Source: CAVQJU01 sp963712905
GTDB taxonomy: Bacteria > Acidobacteriota > Vicinamibacteria > Vicinamibacterales > CAVVIG01
Reading direction: 5' to 3'
Length of the DNA: 64,000 nucleotides
NCBI GenBank assembly: GCA_963712905.1
Contig: CAVQJU010000018.1
Location: forward strand, 1 to 64,000
Part shown: piece after piece, positions 1 to 8,320 of the stretch
Layout: each line of letters begins with the position of its first letter
Numbering within the stretch: position 1 is the stretch's first letter
Translations under genes and position numbers: made by a program
Notes under the pieces: model-generated
Told to the model about the DNA's origin: nothing
Database searches by the model: none
Seen by the model: only the letters and a program-made list of their open reading frames with translations

Positions 1-4
1 CCCT

Positions 5-30
5 GACCTCCAACCTCCAACCTCCAACCC
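5..30. repeat. Short heptad array (unit ACCTCCA)
   Basis: About three and a half copies of a 7-bp unit lie directly upstream of the first gene; its ribosome binding site (TTGGAGG, near 35-41) follows. The array may continue off the window. It belongs to the same 7-bp-period class as the arrays near 8251, 15968 and 56071, though the unit sequence differs. Confidence 0.6.
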
Positions 31-47
31 CTTCTTGGAGGCTCCCT

Positions 48-3000
48 ATGGACCGTCGCGGCGAGCTGCTCGAGGTCATTCGGTCAGTGCGGAACCGCTG
101 GCGCCTGCGCCTGGCTATCCGGGGCGCGGTGGTCGTCGTGGCGGGCACGCTGCTGGCGTTGTTCCTGTCGGCCTCGAGCCTCCAGGCGCTCCGTTTCAGC
201 CCGGCGGCGATCATCACCTTCCGGTTCGCGGCCATCGCGGTGTTCGCCGCGCTCGTCTGGCAGTTCCTGGCCCGCGCGATGCGCCGGCAGGTCACCGACG
301 GCCAGGTCGCCCTTTACCTCGAGGAACACGATCCCTCGCTCGAAGCGGCCATCCTGAGCGCGATCGAGGCCACCTCCGATTCGACCATCTCGAAAGACCA
401 CTCGCCGCACCTCGTCGAGAAGCTGGTGGATCAGGCGATCGCGCAGTGCCGGTCGCTCGAGCATGGCCATGCAGTCGATCGCCAGGGGGTCAAACGGTAC
501 GTGGTAACGCTCGGCGTCGTCGCCGCCGCGGCGCTGCTGCTCGTCGTCCTCGGCCCGGCGTATCTGCGGCAGGGCCTGTCGGCGCTGCTCGTCGTCACGC
601 GCGCCGCCGAGAAGTCGAGCCCGTACAGCATCGAAGTCCGGCCCGGCAACACGAAGGTGCCGCGCGGATCCGATCAGGCCGTGAGCGCGCAGTTGAACGG
701 GTTCACGTCGAAAGACGCCACCTTGATGACGCGGACGTCGGCCGGCGCCGCGTTCGAGCGGATCCCGCTCGTCGCGGGCAGCAACCCGTCGCTGTTCGAG
801 GGCATGCTGTTCAAGCTGGACAAGGGAACGAGAGTACTTCGTCGAGTCGAACGGCGTCCACTCGCCGACCTTCACGATGTCCGTGCTCGATCTGCCGACG
901 GTCGGCAAGCTGGAGCTCGAGTATCACTTCCCCGCCTACACCGGCCTGCCCGTCCAGAAGGTGGAGCTCGGCGGCGACGTGGCCGCCCTGCGCGGCACGG
1001 AAGTGTGGATGAAGGTCACGCCGACCATGCCGTCGCCGGACGGGAAGATTATCGTCAACGAGTCGGGCAACGACGTGTTGACGAAGCAGGCCGACGGCGT
1101 CGCTCACCGGCAAGTTCACCGTGAAGGACGAAGGCTTCTACAAGATCCAGCTCACGGGCCCTCACGGCGAGCAGGTGGACGCGTCGCCGAAGTACACGAT
1201 CGACGTCCTGAAAGACCAGCCGCCGGTCGTCTCGTTCACGAAGCCGGGCCGCGACAACTCGGCGAGCCCCGTCGAGGAGGTGTTCGTCGAGGCGAAGGCC
1301 AGCGACGACTTCGGCGTGAAGCAGCTGCAGATGATCTACTCGGTCAACGGCGGCGCGGAGAAGACGATCAAGCTGTTCGGCGAGGGCAAGGTCCTGCAGG
1401 AGGTCTCCGCGGGCCACACGATTTACCTCGAGGAGCTGGGCGTGAAGCCCGGCGACTTCGTGTCCTACTACGCGAAGGCCACCGACAACAACGCGGCCGA
1501 AGGCGCGAAGACGACGACGAGCGACATCTACTTCGTGAACGTCCGGCCGTTCCGCAAGGACTTCAAGCCGGCGCAGTCGCAGGCCGGCGGCGGCGGTGGC
1601 GGCGGCGGTGGCGACGTCGGGCAGCTGTCGGAACAGCAGCGGCAGATCGTCGCGGCGACGTTCAACACGGTTCGCGACAAGCCGAAGCTGTCCGCCGAGA
1701 AGTACCGCGAGAACGTCGTGTTCCTCAACCTCGCGCAGGCGAAGCTGCGCGCGCAGGTGGACGAGCTGGTCGGCAAGCTCCAGGCGCGCGTGGGCGTCGT
1801 GGATCCGGGCTTCAAGGCCATCGCCGAGGCGCTGCCGAAGGCGTCGGCCGAGATGAAGACGGCCGAAGGCAACCTCAAGGCGCAGCAGGCGAAGGAAGCG
1901 CTCTCGCCCGAGCAGCGCGCGCTGAAGCTGCTGCAGGACGCCGAGCAGAACTACGAGATGCAGGTCCGCCAGGGTGGCGGCGGCGGTGGCGGCGGCGGCC
2001 AGCAGAGCCAGCTCTCCGAGGATCTCGCGGACCTGTTCGAGCTCGAGCTCGACAAGCTCGCGAACCAGTACGAGATGCAGAAGCGCGCCGAGCAGCAGTC
2101 GGGCGACCAGAAGGTGGACGAGCTCGCCGAGAAGCTGAAGGACCTCGCGCGGCGCCAGCAGCAGGAAGCCGAGCGGCAGCGCCGGGCGGCGGCCTCGGGC
2201 CAGCAGAACAGCGGCGGCGGTGGCGGCGGCAGCCAGCGGCAGCTCGCCGAGGAGCTCGAGGAGGCCGCGCGGCGGCTCGAGCAGCTGACGCGCGAACAGC
2301 AGCGTCAGGATCTCGCGGACGCGGCCAAGCAGATGCGCGACGCGGCGCAGGCGATGCGCCAGGCGGCGGCGAACGGATCGCGCGACGGCGGCGCGCAGGC
2401 CACGGCGGCGCTCGACAAGCTGCGCCAGGCGCAGCAGAAGCTCGAGCGCAACCAGGGCGACCGCGCGCAGCGCGACATCGAGACCGCGCGGCAGCAGGCC
2501 GAGGCGCTGGCGAACGAGCAGAAGCAGGTCGCCTCGGACGTCAACGGCCTCGAAGGCGCGCAGGCCGGCGCCGAGCGGCAGCAGAAGGCGCAGAACCTCG
2601 CGCAGCGCAAAGAGGCGATGGACGCGAAGGTCGGCCAGCTGCAGAAGGATCTCGAGCAGATCGCCAACGACACGCGCCGCGACCAGAAGGACGCGTCGCG
2701 CAAGCTCGAAGAGGCGGCCGGCACGATCCGCGACAAGCGGGTGCGCGAGAAGATCCGCTACAGCCGCGCGCAGCTGGGCGGCACGCCGAGCGACTACGCG
2801 AAGGCGATGGAAGACGACATCGGGGCCAACCTCGACGCGCTGCAGCGCAAGATCGGCGAGGCCGGAGCGGCGCTCGGCAACCAGTCGAAGAAGGACGCGC
2901 TCGGCCGCGCCGCCGACAAGGCCGGCGATCTGGTGCGGAACCTCCAGTCGATCAACGAGCGCATGCGGCAGCAGCAGGCGCAGGCCCGGAACGGCCAGCA

Positions 3001-3686
3001 GGGCCAGCGCAAGGCCAGAACCAGCAGGGACAACAGGGCCAGCAGCAGCAGGGCCAGCAGGGCGGCCAGCAACAGGGCCAGCAGAACGGCCAGGGTCAGC
3101 AGGGCCAACAGGGTCAGCAGGCCCAGAACGGCCAGGGGCAACAGGGCCAGCAAGGCCAGCAGGGTCAGGGCCAACAGGGTCAGCAGGGCCAGGGCCAGCA
3201 GGGACAGCAGGGCCAGGGCGGCCAAGGTCAGCAGGGACAACAGGGCGGCGATGGCGGGCGCGTGGGCAATCCGAACGGCGCCTATGGCGGCGGCCCGCGC
3301 TACGGCGACGACCGGTTTACGTCCGGCTTCGTGCCGTTCAATCCGAACGATCGGCGCCAGTTCGCCCGCGAGTTCCGCGAGTGGCGGGCGACGCCGAGCA
3401 GCTGCGCCGCGAGCTCTCGGCCGCCGGCGTCAACCCGCGCGAGCTCGACGACGTGATCCGCGACCTGAAGCAGTTCGGCGACGAGCGCGGCTACGAGAAT
3501 CTGCAGGGCCTGGAGAAGCTGCAGGCCGCGGCGCTCGAACGGCTGCAGCAGTTCGAGTTCAGCCTGCGCAAGAAGGCCGAGCCGAGCCAGGATGCGCTCG
3601 CGCTGTCAGGGTCCGACGAGGTGCCGGCCGGCTTCCGCACGGCGATCGAGGAGTACTACCGGCAGCTCTCCAAGAGCAAGAAGTGA
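48..3686 (+). CDS. DUF4175-like membrane and coiled-coil protein, interrupted by four frameshifts
   Basis: The N-terminus has two membrane helices (about residues 22-43 and 54-74), a motif VALYLEEHDPSLEAAILSAIE typical of DUF4175 proteins, and a third helix near 152-170. A beta-rich periplasmic part follows, then a long Q/E/R-rich coiled coil with poly-Gly spacers and a Gln-Gly repeat tract (about 3000-3245). The reading frame changes near 828, 1105, 3012 and 3388. Each shift is one base, and two gains are cancelled by two losses. The joined product would be about 1,210 residues. Conserved sequence continues on both sides of every shift, which argues for sequencing errors rather than decay, but a pseudogene is not excluded. 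The start is ATG 48 with TTGGAGG upstream. In related genomes such genes often follow MoxR/DUF58/Bat-type genes, which would lie left of the window. Biochemical role unknown. Confidence 0.7.
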
Positions 3687-3696
3687 CGACGAAAGC

Positions 3697-3788
3697 CGAC
3701 GTTGAACGCAGGGCACGTCGGAGCAGCTGAGATTTCGGATCGTCTGATTCAAATATCTCTGCGATCTCTGCGATCTCCGCGTTCTAAC
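3697..3788. repeat. Degenerate inverted nonamer repeat
   Basis: The left arm contains GACGTTGAACGCAG and the right arm has ATCTCTGCGATCTCTGCG followed by CCGCGTTCTAACGTTC. It is a decayed copy of the perfect dyad at 10839-10914. It fills the gap between the DUF4175-like gene and the iron-sulfur subunit gene and may act as a hairpin in the transcript. Confidence 0.6.
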
Positions 3789-3809
3789 GTTCATGTCTGG
3801 ACAGTCCAT

Positions 3810-4310
3810 ATGCCATACAAACTGATCATCAACGGCAAGACCAGCACCGTCGACGTCCCGGGCGACATGCCGCTCCTCTGGGTCATCCGCGACGTCGTCG
3901 GGCTCAAGGGCACCAAGTTCGGCTGCGGCGTCGGCCAGTGCGGCGCGTGCACCGTGCACGTGCGCGGCCGGGCCGTCCGGTCGTGCCAGACGCAGGTGCA
4001 GGGCGCCACCGACACGCCGATTACGACGCTCGAGGGCCTGTCGGCTGACGGCACGCACCCGGTGCAGGTCGCCTGGCAGGACGTGGACGTCCCGCAGTGC
4101 GGCTACTGCCAGGCCGGGCAGATGATGTCGGCCGCGGCGCTGCTCGCGACGATCGCGAAGCCGACCGACGCCGACATCGACAAGGCGATGAACGGCAACA
4201 TCTGCCGGTGCGGCACGTATGTCCGCATCCGCGAAGCCATCCACAAGGCCGCGTCGCTCGGAGCCAGGCCGACAGGCTCCTCGGCGCGCAATGAAGGAGG
4301 TGCCCGGTGA
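3810..4310 (+). CDS. (2Fe-2S)-binding small subunit of a xanthine dehydrogenase-family hydroxylase
   Basis: This 166-residue protein carries two [2Fe-2S] clusters that pass electrons from the molybdenum centre of the partner subunit. The plant-type ferredoxin motif CGVGQCGACT has Cys39, 44 and 47, with the fourth ligand at Cys59. The second cluster uses CGYCQAGQ and CRCG further on. Size and layout match the alpha subunit of isoquinoline 1-oxidoreductase-type enzymes. I chose ATG 3810 because the family begins a few residues before the first beta strand; the open frame upstream runs through a repeat. The stop overlaps the GTG start of the large subunit (GTGA at 4307-4310), implying coupled translation. 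The substrate cannot be read from the sequence. Confidence 0.92.
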   Translation: MPYKLIINGKTSTVDVPGDMPLLWVIRDVVGLKGTKFGCGVGQCGACTVHVRGRAVRSCQTQVQGATDTPITTLEGLSADGTHPVQVAWQDVDVPQCGYCQAGQMMSAAALLATIAKPTDADIDKAMNGNICRCGTYVRIREAIHKAASLGARPTGSSARNEGGAR

Positions 4311-6526
4311 TCGCCCAGGCCGCCACCGTCACGCGCCGCAACTTCCTCCGCATCAGCGCCGCCGCGGGCGGCGGCGTCATGATCGCGAGCTACTTCGAGC
4401 CCGTCGCCGGGATCTTCGCGCAGATCCCGGTCACCAGTCCCGCGCTGACGGCGTCCGCGTTCATCACGATCGCCAGCAACGGCGTCGTGACGCTCGTCGC
4501 GAAGAACCCGGACATCGGCCAGGGCGTGAAGACGCACCTGCCGATGCTCATCGCGGAAGAACTGGACGTGGACTGGAAGGACATCCGCATCCAGCAGGCC
4601 GACCTCGATCAGGTGAAATACGGTCCGCAGAACGCCGGCGGCAGCAACGCCACGCCGACCAACTGGGAACCGCTGCGCCAGGTCGGCGCTGCGGGCCGGC
4701 AGGTCATCCTGGCGGCGGCGGCGCAGACGTGGAACGTGCCGGAGTCGGAGCTGACGACGGCGAGCGGGCGCGTGACGCACGCGAAGTCGAATCGATCGGC
4801 GGGCTACGGCGAGCTGGCGGCGAAGGCAGCGACGATTCCGCCTCCCGATCTCAAGACCCTGAAGCTCAAGGATCCCAAGGACTACAAGATCATCGGCAAG
4901 TCGCACAACGGCGTCGATCTCCCGTCCATCGTCACGGGCAAACCGATCTTCAGCATCGACCTCGCGGTGCCGGGCATGCTGGTGGCCGTGTACGAAAAAT
5001 GCCCGGTGTTCATGGGCAAGGCCGTCTCCGCGAACCTCGACGTCATCAAGCAGCAGCCCGGCGTCAGCCAGGCCTTCCTGGTGGAGGGGACGAAAGAGCT
5101 GCTCGGCCTCCACAGCGGCGTGGCGATCGTCGCCGACAGCTGGTGGCAGGCGCAGAGCGCCCGCAAGAAGCTGCAGGTCACCTGGGACGAAGGCAAGATG
5201 GCCGAGGAATCGAGCGTCGGCTACGCCGCGAAGGCCGCGGAGCTCGCGAAGCAGAAGCCGGCAATCGTCCTCCGCACCGACGGGAACGCCGACACGGCGC
5301 TCGCCGGCGCGGCGAAGGTCGTCGAGGCGTCGTACTCGTACCCGTTCATCTCGCACGCGCCGCTCGAACCGGAGAACTGCATCGCGAAATGGGACGGCAA
5401 CAAGCTCGAGCTGTGGACGCCGAGCCAGACGCCGCAGAACGCCAGGACGCAGGCCGCCACCCTGTTCAAGATCGAGCCGAACGACGTCACCGTGCACATG
5501 GTGCGCGCCGGCGGCGGCTTCGGCCGGCGGCTGACGAACGACTACTCGCTCGAAGCCGCACAGATTGCCAGGACTGCCGGCGTCCCGATCAAGCTGCTGT
5601 GGACGCGCGAAGACGACATGCGCCACGACCACTACCGGCCCGGCGGCTGGCACAACCTCAAGGCCGGCGTCGACGCCAGCGGCAAGCTGGTCGCCTGGAA
5701 GAACCACTACGTCACCTACGGCGAGGGGACCAATTTCGCGCCGCAGGCCCAGATCAACAAGGACGAATTCCCCGCGACCTACGCCGCGAATTTCGCGTTC
5801 GAGGCGTCCGTGATGCCGACCGGTGTGCCGACGTGGGCGCTGCGCGCGCCGCGCAGCAACGGGTTCTCGTGGGTGTTCAACTCGTTCATCGACGAGCTCG
5901 CAATCGCGGCCGGGAAGGATCCGCTGCAGTTCCGGCTCGACATGCTCGACCTGCCGCGCGTCGCCCTCATGAAAGATCGCCCGGTCGGCCTGACCGAAGG
6001 CGAGGTGGACGCGGCCCGCATGAAGGGCGTGCTGGAGCTGGTCCGCCAGAAGTCAGGCTGGGGCAAGAAGCTCCCCGCCGGCACGGCGATGGGCGTCGCG
6101 ACCCAGTTCGCGCACCGCGGCTACTTCGCGGAGGTCGCGCAGGTCCGCGTGGACGCCAATAACAAAGTAAAGGTCGAGAAGGTCTGGGTGGCCTGCGACA
6201 TCGGCCGCCAGATCATCAACCCGACCGGCGCGGTGAACCAGGTGCAGGGGTCGGTCATCGAGGGCATGAGCCACGTGATGAACTGGGAGATCACGATCGA
6301 CAAGGGCCGCGCCGTGCAGGGCAACTTCGGCCAGTATCAGCCGACGCGCATCTCGCAGGCGCCCGAGATCGAGGTCCACTTCCTGACGTCGGACAACTAC
6401 GTGACCGGGCTCGGCGAACCGGCATTGCCGCCGGCGATCGGCGCGCTCACCAACGCGATCTCGGCCGCATCCGGGAAGCGCGTGCGCTCGCTGCCGCTCG
6501 CGAAGTCCGGGTTCAGCTGGGCATAG
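4307..6526 (+). CDS. Molybdopterin-binding large subunit, isoquinoline 1-oxidoreductase beta-like
   Basis: This 739-residue protein is the catalytic subunit of a xanthine dehydrogenase-family hydroxylase. A twin-arginine signal (TRRNFLRIS, Arg10-Arg11) followed by a short hydrophobic stretch predicts export of the folded enzyme with its small subunit. Family features include the glycine-rich GGGFGRR cofactor segment, an APRSNG segment, and GLGEPALPP near the C-terminus, where the Glu is the expected catalytic base. There is no FAD subunit, as in IorAB-type enzymes that use an external acceptor such as a cytochrome. Start GTG 4307 overlaps the previous stop. A second, diverged pair lies at 36234-39130. 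Confidence 0.92.
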   Translation: MIAQAATVTRRNFLRISAAAGGGVMIASYFEPVAGIFAQIPVTSPALTASAFITIASNGVVTLVAKNPDIGQGVKTHLPMLIAEELDVDWKDIRIQQADLDQVKYGPQNAGGSNATPTNWEPLRQVGAAGRQVILAAAAQTWNVPESELTTASGRVTHAKSNRSAGYGELAAKAATIPPPDLKTLKLKDPKDYKIIGKSHNGVDLPSIVTGKPIFSIDLAVPGMLVAVYEKCPVFMGKAVSANLDVIKQQPGVSQAFLVEGTKELLGLHSGVAIVADSWWQAQSARKKLQVTWDEGKMAEESSVGYAAKAAELAKQKPAIVLRTDGNADTALAGAAKVVEASYSYPFISHAPLEPENCIAKWDGNKLELWTPSQTPQNARTQAATLFKIEPNDVTVHMVRAGGGFGRRLTNDYSLEAAQIARTAGVPIKLLWTREDDMRHDHYRPGGWHNLKAGVDASGKLVAWKNHYVTYGEGTNFAPQAQINKDEFPATYAANFAFEASVMPTGVPTWALRAPRSNGFSWVFNSFIDELAIAAGKDPLQFRLDMLDLPRVALMKDRPVGLTEGEVDAARMKGVLELVRQKSGWGKKLPAGTAMGVATQFAHRGYFAEVAQVRVDANNKVKVEKVWVACDIGRQIINPTGAVNQVQGSVIEGMSHVMNWEITIDKGRAVQGNFGQYQPTRISQAPEIEVHFLTSDNYVTGLGEPALPPAIGALTNAISAASGKRVRSLPLAKSGFSWA

Positions 6527-6535
6527 CTACGACGA

Positions 6536-6569
6536 CGTAGAACGCAGAGCACGCGGAGCACGCAGAGAA
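6536..6569. repeat. Nonamer repeat half-element
   Basis: Units GAACGCAGA, GCACGCGGA and GCACGCAGA follow one another with a 9-bp period just after the hydroxylase stop codon. This matches the left arm of the dyad at 10839-10914 without its right arm. Confidence 0.6.
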
Positions 6570-6611
6570 TCCGGTCGAAGGGATTTAAGAAGGACGGGGT
6601 GCCGCGGCAAA

Positions 6612-6650
6612 GAGACCAGCCGGCCGGTTCTATAACCCGCCGGCTGTCTC
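6612..6650 (+). terminator. Strong stem-loop, likely transcription terminator
   Basis: GAGAC and AGCCGGC on the left pair with GCCGGCT and GTCTC on the right, with one bulged C. Inner GGTT/AACC pairs close a CTAT loop. A pyrimidine run (CCCTTTCTC) follows. It lies downstream of the hydroxylase operon and before the cupin promoter. The run is weak in T, so Rho-independent action is plausible but not certain. The gap 6527-6866 otherwise holds the nonamer half-element and the -10 at 6839, and I see no gene in it. Confidence 0.5.
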
Positions 6651-6838
6651 CCCTTTCTCGACTGTCGACTACACAGGCACATCTGCCGCGGAGCAAGACG
6701 CGCGCCCTGGGACAGCCCGGGGCGCCACGTGCCATCGTGGGCAGCCACGGACGCCTTCCTCCGCCAGAACCGTCATTTTCCCGCCGCCGCCTACCAAATC
6801 CGTCACCGAACTGCCGGTTCTGCTGAGCACACTTCGGC

Positions 6839-6844
6839 TACAAT
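6839..6844 (+). promoter_or_regulatory. Candidate -10 box for the cupin gene
   Basis: TACAAT lies 22 bases before the chosen ATG (6867), with GGAGGA (6855-6860) between them. No convincing -35 box was seen. Confidence 0.4.
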
Positions 6845-6866
6845 GCCGCCCACTGGAGGAATCGTA

Positions 6867-7361
6867 ATGCGTGCAGTCATAACCGGTCTTGCTCTCTGTT
6901 TCCTGTCGGTGCCCGCCTTTGCCCAGCAGGCGCCGGGGGCCTCGTCCCAGGCCGCCGGACGAACGATGGTCTCGGCCGCCGACGTGACGGCGCTGATCGC
7001 GAAGGCGAAGGTGGACCGGAAGGACGGCCAGGCGCTGCTCGCGCAGTCGATGATCCAGCTCGCGCCCTACAACGTCAGCCTCGAATACCGAGCCGCCGTC
7101 GCGAACGCCGCGGTGCACGACAAGGAAGCCGAGCTCTTCTACGTCGTGGACGGCTCGGGCACGCTCATCACGGGCGGGAAGCTGAAGGAAGAAAAGCGGA
7201 CCAACGCCGACAACTCCAGCGGCACGGGCATCGACGGCGGCGTCACCCGCCGCGTCGCGAAAGGCGACTTCATCATGGTGCCCGAGGGCACGCCGCACTG
7301 GTTCAGCGCGATCGACGGAACGATCGTGCTCATGTCACTTCACTTGCCACGGAGCAAGTAG
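6867..7361 (+). CDS. Secreted cupin-domain protein
   Basis: This 164-residue protein begins with a signal peptide (RAVITGLALCFLSVPAFAQ) followed by one small beta-barrel cupin domain. Recognisable parts are ELFYVVDGSGTLITGG (first cupin motif region) and GDFIMVPEGTPHWF (second motif with its metal-ligand His). The expected HxH of motif 1 is not obvious, so metal binding is uncertain. The start is ATG 6867 because GGAGGA sits six bases upstream and the signal peptide begins there; ATG 6843 is the alternative. It probably acts in the periplasm, with unknown ligand. It is a single gene, converging on the next one across a repeat. Confidence 0.8.
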   Translation: MRAVITGLALCFLSVPAFAQQAPGASSQAAGRTMVSAADVTALIAKAKVDRKDGQALLAQSMIQLAPYNVSLEYRAAVANAAVHDKEAELFYVVDGSGTLITGGKLKEEKRTNADNSSGTGIDGGVTRRVAKGDFIMVPEGTPHWFSAIDGTIVLMSLHLPRSK

Positions 7362-7440
7362 AAAAGTTCAAAGGTCAAAGTAGCCGAACTTCCCGACTTT
7401 ACTTTTCCACTTTGAACTTTCTACTTTGAACTTTCTCTTT
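7362..7440. repeat. Inverted heptad arrays (AAAGTTC / CTTTGAA)
   Basis: The left arm has AAAGTTC, AAAGGTC and AAAGTAG. The right arm has repeated CTTTGAA and CTTTCTA units. The arms are reverse complements and the period is 7 bp. The element lies between convergent genes, so it could be a bidirectional hairpin terminator. The last codons and stop of the minus-strand gene fall inside the right arm. Confidence 0.7.
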
Positions 7441-8290
7441 CGACCGTGACCTTAATCAACGCTGTGGTCCAGCAGCACTGGAACCCGGCGCCGCCGTCTC
7501 CGGTCACGTCGTTCGCCTGGGCGCGGACGACGTAGTCGCCGGGGGCGTCGAAGGTGGCGGTGGTGCTGACAGCGCCGCCGGCCTTGCCCACCGCTGACTT
7601 CGCCGTCCCGAACTTGATCGGCCCCGGTCCCCGGAACTGGCTCCAGCTCACCGACAGCGGCGTATCTCCAGGCGCGCGGCGCGGATCGGCCGCGTTGTCG
7701 TCGGAAATGACGGCGCCTATCGTCAGCGGCTGGCCGGTCTTCGCGGCCAGCGTGACCCCGATTCCGCGCGGCGGCCCTTGAAACCGTGTGCCAGGCGGAT
7801 CGAACCGCAGCACGGGCGGCGTGTTGCCGATCGCGGCGTCCTTGAGCGGCTCCACCTCGTAGTCCTTGTTCAGCGTCATCGGCACCGACATCGTCTTGCC
7901 GTTCGCCGTGAGCGTCCACGTCAGGGTCCTGCCCCTGGCTTCGGCGGGCACGGTGATCGCGAACACACCCCACTGCCGGAGCGTGAGGAAGTGCGTGGGC
8001 TGTCCCTGGTCGGGTCCGCCCGGCTCGATACGGTTGTCGGGCCCGATGGGGATGTCGAGCGTCTGCGAACGGTTGCGGTTGTAGTAACCGAGCAGGAGAC
8101 CAATTGAGCCGTCGGCGTTCTTGAACCAGCCTTCGTAGGCCGGCGTCACGCTCTGCCCAGATTCGCGCGCCGGCTCGAGGGGCAGTTGGGCATGCGCGCT
8201 CAGGGCCGCCAGCACCGCGATCGCCGCGGCCAGCGAAGCGCGCGTCGCAGGTTCCAGGTTCCTGGTTCCGCGTTCCAGGTTCACGTTCAA
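7421..8290 (-). CDS. Secreted beta-sandwich protein of unknown function
   Basis: This 289-residue protein is not assignable to a named family. A hydrophobic segment ending LAALSAHAQ suggests a signal peptide with cleavage after about residue 34. Several beta-rich stretches follow, for example TPAYEGWFKNADGSIGLLL, and an Ig/PKD-like end (TFDAPGDYVVRAQANDV). The first 17 or so residues are encoded by the heptad array at 8251-8320 and the last few by the array at 7362-7440, so both ends look as if they were taken from repeats. The true start may therefore be a GTG further in. It lies 24 bases downstream of the cytochrome-type gene and is probably co-transcribed with it, suggesting a shared periplasmic role. 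Confidence 0.65.
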   Translation of the reverse strand: MNVNLERGTRNLEPATRASLAAAIAVLAALSAHAQLPLEPARESGQSVTPAYEGWFKNADGSIGLLLGYYNRNRSQTLDIPIGPDNRIEPGGPDQGQPTHFLTLRQWGVFAITVPAEARGRTLTWTLTANGKTMSVPMTLNKDYEVEPLKDAAIGNTPPVLRFDPPGTRFQGPPRGIGVTLAAKTGQPLTIGAVISDDNAADPRRAPGDTPLSVSWSQFRGPGPIKFGTAKSAVGKAGGAVSTTATFDAPGDYVVRAQANDVTGDGGAGFQCCWTTALIKVTVERESSK

Positions 8291-8320
8291 CGTTCTACAT
8301 TCAACGTTCTACGTTCAACG
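8251..8320. repeat. Ten-copy heptad array
   Basis: Ten consecutive 7-bp units run from GTTCCAG through GTTCCTG and GTTCACG to TTCAACG and TTCTACG. The sequence drifts but the period never slips. It holds the stop codon of the upstream minus-strand gene (TGA within the last unit) and the 5' end of the downstream one. Confidence 0.8.

Noticed and set aside
3000..3245. Regular short repeats that could be a CRISPR array
   Set aside because: The repeat is a coding Gln-Gly tract with 6-9 base periods and no spacers of constant length.
4103..5707. A 534-residue minus-strand open frame
   Set aside because: It is antisense to the molybdenum hydroxylase genes, whose motifs are clear, and has no family features of its own.
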